A stretch of DNA of 64,000 nucleotides from Catonia carolina (taxonomy: Eukaryota; Arthropoda; Insecta; Hemiptera; Achilidae), in assembly GCA_035578175.1 (NCBI GenBank), contig JAQMRL010000003.1, positions 60,248,672 through 60,312,671 on the forward strand, written 5' to 3'. The first letter of the stretch is position 1. Each line of letters opens with the position of its first letter. The notes beneath the pieces are model-generated. The model did not search any database and was not told the DNA's origin. It worked only from the letters and a program-made list of their open reading frames with translations. Below are positions 57,305 through 64,000 of the stretch, piece by piece. The position numbers and the translations under genes are program-made.

Positions 57305-59855
57305 ATTATTTTGTTTCTTCATAATTGGTTCAATTAATCCTCTAGTAAACTTATAAATCCAAAATGTTGGTCTCTTATGTAAACATTGAATTATTTATGA
57401 TTTAATTGATTTTTCTTATGTATCTTATATTTATATACTTAGGCCTAATAACTAATAAAATAAGTGGTTTGAGATTATAAAATTATTTAAAAATCAAAGC
57501 TTTCTGCTCCTACATGATATTGTTCTCAAACTACTTTAATAAATTTGAAAATTCCTAATGAATAATTTATAAAATGTAATAATGTATGAAAAAAATTGAT
57601 ATTGACAATATCTAAAGGGGATGTGTGTTGAAAAATGTTCAAGCAGGACAGAGATTTTTAAAATGTTAATGTAAATATAATAAGAGTAATAAATAGGGTT
57701 TCTAGGAAATAGTTGTAAAGGTTCTTGTACAGTCAGGTAGTCTTGCCTATTGTTGTACAGGTATTATGAAAGAGTGGATAGCTATTTAGAAATTGGCCTT
57801 TTTGTAACACTTTTTATTTAATTTTTTTGTTTACAGTTGTTAAGATTTATCCAGAAGCCATCAAAAAGATTCTTTTAATTTTATTATTTTATCAAAAATC
57901 TCTCTTTCTCGAAATCTCCATTAGCCCACTTATAATATAAGGAGTCAGTTTTAGTTTTGTTTTGTCTGTGGTACAGTGAGAAATTGATAGTGCATAAAAG
58001 TGTGTTAGAAAAAGTCAACGTTACTGTGAATTACTGTATATTTTTCAACTTTTATTTATTCTGTATCATTTTTGTAAGTAGTATTTAGTAAATTGGTTTA
58101 GTTTCTTTATTGTTATTAGTTAATTACAATTAGTTTGTTATTTATTATAAATCTTTTAATTGTAGATTTTATTCACTTCATGAATAATTATAATTTTTAG
58201 TAGTAATAAATACTTGTCATTTTAAGCTTTAATGTGTTAATTATTTAATTTACCCAGATCCCAAAACGGATCTTAGAGATAAGTGTTAAAGTATAAACTG
58301 GTTGAAGTTAAAATGAAAAACATTATTTCTGTAATTAATTTGAAAAATTATACTAAAATTTGTGACAACAGTGAATTTGGAAAATTTCTACGTTTCATTT
58401 AATTATTATTTCATAATCAGATGTAGCTGAATACAGACTGCTAAAACTTCTACTCTACAACGATTCAAAGTTAAATCATACTTTATTAGCCCAGGAGAAA
58501 AGTATAGTAATACAAAATTATAACCATAATTTTCAAAGAAGAAATAAGTAAAATAATTTTAGCACTAAACTATTAAAAACATACATCATTTATATTCAAC
58601 CATTATAAAACCTGCAGCAATTATTGTAATTATTATTTACTTACATTTTTTACACCTATATGACTGTAATGGGTGTTTTATGTTTGACTTAATTGTAAAA
58701 TAAATTTAGACCAAAATGTCAGAAAAGCATCAAACATTTAAAATAGTCTAGATTTTTGATAATGCTATGAATAATTATAATAGTCTAAATATATACTATT
58801 AAAATTATCTGTTTTTTACGTTCCTGTATGAATATTATATTTTAAATTATCAGAAAATGGCTTTTATTTTATCTTTTTTATGGTAAGTAGGTAGATATCA
58901 CACTTACAGTCCACATTAAACTGCAATAAAATTTATCAACAAAAAATATTCCAATACATTAAAAATATAATTATAAGACTTTAAATGTTTTTAATGATAT
59001 TTTAGTGTAGTAATGCGATATAAATAATAAATGAAAAATATTAAAATAATTATTACTATTAAATAATAATTAGGTTATTATTGCTAGTTATTTATGGTTA
59101 GTAATTAATTATTTATCTATAACTACCATTGAATTACAAAAAATTGTATATATAATGCAGCACACTTATAAATAACTAAATACCTATCTTATATCTCATA
59201 CAAAGAAGTCCAACTAAACTACCAACTAATAACTCCAAAAAGAGTCAACATGAAAGTATTATCTAGTACTTTTTACATTGCAAGTAAGTTTCAATTTTTT
59301 ACATTTCAATTTTTTACATATGTCGTGTACTTTACAAAAATCACTGGACAAGACTTTTTGTATAAGACTTCTGGTTTCTTACACAAAGAGGTAATGTTAC
59401 ATTTTTTCGTTATGGTTTACAGGCATTAGTTTCCACAAAAAGTTACAAGGCATAGATAGGGTTGAAACAATATTCCTTCTTTCCATTAATTATAACTTAA
59501 CTCAGCATTATATTTAAAAAAAAAACTACAAAAATCTGTAAGTTAGTAAATAACATTAGCTTGGAAGTAACTCTAGGATATTCCTCAGCTAAGAAATAGG
59601 TTACACTATTTAATTCAATCACTGAGATGCTGCTCATGATTTTTCAAATGACTAGATTCTTTTCTCAGTCGTAAAGCATTGTTTTTTGCTCACCATCAAA
59701 AAAGCTGGTTTGAACTAGAGGTTTTATTAAAGATGATTTAGCTTTAATTTTCCACTGGGTTAAATACAATGACATCTTGTCAGCATGTAAACAATCGTAA
59801 AAAGAATCTACTTTCATCAAGTTCACTTCTTTTATCACAAAAAGTGCTCTATCTC
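57305..59855. other. AT-rich intergenic DNA
   Basis: Long AT-rich stretch with no supported gene. The segment 59683-59745 is a degraded piece of the GTTGTTGTTTAGG retroposon (agctggtttgaactagaggt). Confidence 0.4.
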
Positions 59856-59861
59856 TTCTGT

Positions 59862-59945
59862 TGGCTGGCCCGTAATGCCATGGTCAGCGCAACTAGCTTC
59901 TACACCTGGGTCCCGAGTTCGATTCCTGGTCAGGACTGGCATTTT
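59862..59945 (+). repeat. SINE fragment
   Basis: ggctggcccgtaatgccatg through ttcgattcctggtcaggact, the head of the family seen at 55935. Confidence 0.65.
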
Positions 59946-59956
59946 TTCATCACTTA

Positions 59957-60448
59957 TCTATGACATGAAAACAATATAATTTCCTTCCCTATAATATATT
60001 CATATTGGGCAAGAGAATGTAAAAAATCATTTTTACCATGAGAACACAGGCCCCCGAATTTCAACACGTATGCCGCTTACCACATCTTGTAGAGCACACT
60101 AAAGTGTAGTAAATTAAGTTATTTAAACAAAATCATTTAAGCTGTTTTTAAAAAAATTCTAAAAAAGTTAAAAATTACAAACTACTACTTCTGGTTGATC
60201 GATTTTTATAAAAATTATGTATTACGGTCCCTTCATAGGACCTTCCTTAAGTTCTAAGTTTTAATTTTGTACGAATTTCTGTTCTTGAGTCCATTTGTTC
60301 ACACCCACACACACTGACCAGTCAATAAAAACATGTCTTTAGGCTTCAGGGTATCTGAAAACATTTAGTTTTGGTAAAAACTTGGTTTCAAAAAGTTAAC
60401 ATGAAAACGTAAGTCCTCACCAATATTTCATACAGGGCAAGAGAAAGT
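59957..60448 (-). repeat. copies of the ACTTTCTCTTGCC repeat (two fragments)
   Basis: A short piece (59957-60020) and a longer piece (60030-60448), both minus, each with the ggcaagagaa end. The longer one contains the equivalent of the insertion target (cagtgtgtgtgggtgtgaac, minus strand) without any insertion. Confidence 0.65.
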
Positions 60449-60931
60449 AATCAATATTAACAAATTCCTTAATGGTGAAGAATAAAATTGCCTTTTCCAT
60501 GTTAATGTATTACATACATTAATACATTTTTAAAGTTATAAAAAATAACTATATAGAATTTAGAGTTTAAGTTTCAGTGTTTGAATTCAAAATGATGAGT
60601 TCTAAGCAAGTACTAGGTATTATAACCATGAATTACTATCACTTACCGTTCATGGTATTTTATATGCATTTGCACAAGAGACATAAATATCATGAGTGGG
60701 AAGAAAAGTTTCTGACCAACTCTTTACTCACATGGATCTGAAAGCAGAAATGGAAATGTTGAACCAGACATTTCTCCCTATAGCTAGCCTACCTACACTA
60801 ATAATATGTGATCTTCATTCAAAAATAAATCTTTATAATGCATCCTGCAGTTTGAAATTATTTCTATTTTATATAATGAATTTATATAATAATTTCACCA
60901 ACCTTCTTTTTAAACTGTGTCACCTTTATTT

Positions 60932-60981
60932 TTATTCTTACTTACACGTGTTTCGGTGGATCCACCATCATCAGAGTAAAT
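60932..60981 (-). ncRNA. candidate type I hammerhead ribozyme
   Basis: Minus strand: CTGATGA (60974-60968), one extra T, stem II GGTG/CACC with loop GATC, GAAA (60954-60951), stem III of two pairs (AC/GT) closed by loop ACGT, cleavage base A (60943), and stem I of six pairs. The single extra base before stem II is unlike the textbook core. Confidence 0.5.
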
Positions 60982-61009
60982 AAAAAAATTGAAACTAATT
61001 TCAATTTTT

Positions 61010-61898
61010 ACTTCCTCTTGCCTATATGAATATATAGGAAGGAAAGTATTGTTTTCATGTCGATTTTTCGAAATCGAGTTTTCACTGGATCTACACGTTT
61101 TCAGACCCCCTGAACCCAAAATCATGTTTTTAGCGATTGGTCTGTGTGTGTGAACAGAATATCTTAAAAACGGAACATCGTACGAACTTGAAACTTAGAA
61201 CTTAAGTTACATACTACTACCGGACCCGACACGAACATTTTCATCAAAATCGGTCAACCGGAAATAGTAGTTTATTCATGTAATTTTACACTTCTTTGCG
61301 ATTTTCTCAAAAACTGGTCATACGATTTTTTATAAAATCACCTGATTTACAAAATTTCTTATGCTCTACAAGATAGGGTAGGCACCATGTTTGCTGAAAT
61401 TCTTGGTGAGGCTGTTTTCACGTAAAAAATCTTTTGTTTTAAGATTACGGCTTTAATATGCATTTTAGCGCAAAAGTGTATATAATTAAAGTTGTAGAGA
61501 ATTCAAAATCCTACAACTTTTATATCAAACATTTTTTTGTATAACTCTTAGTTTAGCAGTAATTAGCAATTTTTTTTCTCATGAAAACGTGTGAAAAATC
61601 GATTTCTTAAGGATTTTGATCTTAGAATGCATTTTATGACAAAAGTGTATAATCAAATTTATAGGAAATTAAAAGATCTATAACTGTTATTTAAAGAATT
61701 TTTCTCTACAGAGCCTAGTTAAGCGTGAAAGAGTGATTTTCCGTATTTTTAAGCTAAACTGAGGTTGATTTTCATTTTGTGTCTTTCACTCATGATTAAA
61801 ATTAGGTTATGTTATTAAAGTTAGTTTTTTGTTTATTTCTAATGTTTTATTACTTATTTTAGAATTATTGTTAATTATTTGCACTGGCAAGAGAAAGT
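61010..61898 (+). repeat. complete ACTTTCTCTTGCC repeat (empty target site)
   Basis: 889 bases bounded by inverted ends (acttcctcttgcc and ggcaagagaaagt). It contains gcgattggtctgtgtgtgtg running directly into aacagaatatc, which is the uninterrupted form of the site split at 24537/46745. No coding capacity. Confidence 0.8.
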
Positions 61899-61924
61899 TG
61901 TGTGAGTGTTTCACACCAGATTTT

Positions 61925-61975
61925 TTTATTTTACTCTGATGATGGTGGATCCACCGAAACACGTGTAAGTAAGAA
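61925..61975 (+). ncRNA. candidate type I hammerhead ribozyme
   Basis: CTGATGA at 61936-61942, one extra T, stem II GGTG/CACC with loop GATC, GAAA at 61956-61959, stem III of two pairs (A-U, C-G) with loop ACGT, cleavage base A at 61967, then AGTAAGA pairing with the TTTTACT just before the core (seven pairs, one G-U). The predicted cut is between 61967 and 61968. Confidence 0.55.
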
Positions 61976-62577
61976 TAAAAATAAAGGTGACGCAGTTTAA
62001 AAAGAAGGTTGGTGAAATTATTGTATGAAATAGAAATAATATGTGATCATATGGTACAGTACAATTTAATTGTGTGACTACGGGCACAAGCTACGTATTT
62101 AAGATTTATGATATATGGTAAATGTTTGTGGTAGTTACTGTTTCTTTTTTTTAGTGTTTTAAGCACAGTTGTTCGGATGAATATAAAAGCTTGGTTTATT
62201 TTGCATCCAGGAGACTTCAAAAGGGAGTAAAAGACATGTCAAGATAAAACTGATAAACAAAAAGTTATTCACAATGATAAATTCATTCACTTCATTTCAC
62301 TTACCACCAAAAATTTGTTTTGCTACTGCTTACTTCAGTAGACTTGCCATGAACCCCTTTGTATCAAATAACACAAATTTAAAAAGTTAAACATAATAAT
62401 AAATTCATCATTTACCAATAATTTTTTTCCGCTAGGCCTACTGCTTAACTCAGTAGGCTTGTTCGTGAACCCCTTTGTATCAATAGTACAAAATATTTGT
62501 TTGATTAGATGTTAAATATTTTCAACTAAAAACTATTTAGAAAGGAATTCATGCACACTAAAATGTTTCATCATTCA

Positions 62578-62925
62578 AGTATTGTTTAAGCTTTTTTTAA
62601 AATGACTTAAATTGTCACAACTTTTTAAACCTTGTAGAAATTTATTGATGTATTTCCTACCTGCATAAGATGGTTTTTGTTCAAATAATTTAGTGTTGTG
62701 ATTAGCAACATCAAATACAATTCTGTTTCTTGTGTAGTGGTTGTGAACATCTAAATTCTGTAAGAAGGTATTTTGCTTTACGTACATTATCACTTCAAAA
62801 ATGTACAAAGAAGGAACTGTGAGCAATTGCAGCTCTTTAAATAGTAATTTGTATGAGGTACAGTGGTTGACTCCCATCATACACCTGACAGCTTTTTAGG
62901 CGCTACGCTCAAAGTCATACTCACA
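62578..62925 (-). mobile_element. non-LTR retrotransposon C-terminal relic
   Basis: The minus strand reads KAVRCMMGVNHCTSYKLLFK, then ELQLLTVPSLYIFEVIMYVK, then HNHYTRNRIVF and YAGRKYINKFLQGLK. This is the region after the reverse transcriptase in Jockey/CR1-like elements (LFKELxILTLPSLYI, then YxTRN, then Y.G.K.YNKLP). One stop upstream; otherwise open. Confidence 0.75.
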
Positions 62926-62929
62926 TTAG

Positions 62930-64000
62930 ATGTACAAGTCGTATTTCAATTAATAGAATGAAGCTTTAAATAAATTTTAAATTATTTAAAATAATTTTAA
63001 AGTAATAGAATGTTTGATCATTATTCTTCAAGTAGAGTATCAGAGTTAATGTCTTAATAAAGCTTTTCAAGGTTGATGAGTTCTGCTGTTCCATGCGCTT
63101 AGACCAATCAGAATATTCGTCAGATTGTATGAATGTTTCAGCCTGACAAACATTACACGTGCATGCCTATAAGAGCCACTCTAGTTCACTCGTACTTGCA
63201 TCTTGTACTGAACACATTGATTATAGAGTGCGTAAACATGCAATACTTTATAATATAAGCAGCTGGTGGTATGTTAATAGGTTATAATTGTTATTGAATG
63301 AAAAAAATAGCTGACAAAATATATATAACTGAGCTACAAAAACAAGTGTTGGCAGCGCTGGCAAGTCATTGGCTAGCGATAAAGTGGGTAGGGAGCAATG
63401 CATACATTCAGAGTTTATCAGCACTGAAAAATAGTATAGGTTGGATAGTAAGACGCTGTCGGGTCGTGATGTCACAAGCTTTTTTATTCATTTGGTGCAC
63501 AAAATATATTACATTATTTAGATTTGTTTATAATGTGTAATATGACAAATTTACCGGACACCTGGAGTTGTTTATTTTTGAGTCTATTGAAATAAAAATA
63601 AACATCTACAGCTGATTAAAATAAATACTTTAAAAATTATTCAATTTACATTAACAAAAATATTTTAAAAGAATTATTTATTTGGTTACTAGGCAACTAA
63701 GAAGAAGAAACGATTTTGTAAAAATATTTCAATGGGGGACAAGAGGCCAAACCGAACAGGCGGGTCCCTCATTCGTTCATTAAAAATGGTTTTTCTAAAA
63801 TGATATACTCAACTAAATTGTTTTATTCTTATTTTATGTGTATATTTTGAGAAAGTTATTTCAGATTTATTAATTGATTGATAATACGTTGAATAGATTC
63901 ATAACTTGATTGAGATTTAGTTGATTGCTGTTTGTGTTAACAAAAGTATTTTTTTTACAATTTGGCATACCCTCGTGGAGGAACTGAGAGGAGTAATTTA
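62930..64000. other. AT-rich end of window
   Basis: No supported gene. A frame at 63298-63540 on the plus strand has no recognisable family. Confidence 0.35.

Larger units (their letters stand above)
60864..62045. repeat. 1.1-kb inverted-repeat structure
   Basis: Outer arms of about 95 bases (60887-60981 and 61928-62022) are nearly perfect reverse complements, and weaker pairing extends outward by about 20 more bases with a small insertion on the left. They enclose a complete ACTTTCTCTTGCC repeat. Each arm contains a hammerhead-like motif. Confidence 0.8.

Noticed and set aside
57960..58285. Solo LTR, by resemblance to 49440-49690
   Set aside because: Shared AATAAATACTTGT-like ends only; no clear TG...CA boundaries or target duplication could be fixed.
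1..64000. CRISPR arrays, operons or other bacterial features
   Set aside because: None seen. Introns, SINEs and mariner elements show this is animal nuclear DNA.

Overview
This is a stretch of an animal nuclear genome, most likely an insect. It is AT-rich, has GT-AG introns up to about 26 kb, and is full of mariner elements, tRNA-derived SINEs and non-LTR retrotransposon relics. A hemipteroid or other large-genome insect fits, but the sequence alone does not fix the order. There are no bacterial-style genes.

The one well-supported host gene is an RMND5 orthologue (Gid2-type subunit of the CTLH E3 ubiquitin ligase) on the minus strand. I resolved nine coding exons between 53077 (ATG) and 11745 (stop). 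Every junction is in phase and the exons join to 392 codons. A first exon of an aldo-keto reductase-like gene lies on the minus strand at 3022-3099. A possible first exon of an unrecognised gene lies inside RMND5 intron 8 (13033-13161).

The dominant structure is a composite insertion of about 22 kb inside RMND5 intron 2 (24581-46724). It is two head-to-tail copies of a roughly 10-kb mobile unit. Each carries a three-exon minus-strand gene for a two-zinc-finger protein with a C-terminal tyrosine-recombinase-like domain, so it is Crypton-like. The units are separated from each other and from the host by TG tracts. They also have imperfect subterminal inverted repeats, many ACGAGGAG-type subterminal motifs and a 3' hairpin. 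The insertion splits an otherwise contiguous interspersed repeat, and an unsplit copy at 61010-61898 shows the empty site. The two gene copies are broken in different places. Copy 1 has a frameshift and two nonsense codons upstream but an intact recombinase domain. Copy 2 has an intact upstream part but a deletion of about 0.4 kb before the catalytic region and a late frameshift. Copy 2 was also invaded by a TTAA-flanked piggyBac-like element and by a retroposon.

The rest is transposon sediment: three Tc1/mariner-type elements with TA target duplications (4434-5209, 9795-11117, 54457-55209), at least seven non-LTR fragments, several SINE families, a retroposon family starting GTTGTTGTTTAGG, and several long palindromes. 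A second item of interest is a recurring motif whose two best copies (60.95 kb minus, 61.94 kb plus) fold by eye as type I hammerhead ribozymes. They sit in the arms of a 1.1-kb inverted repeat.
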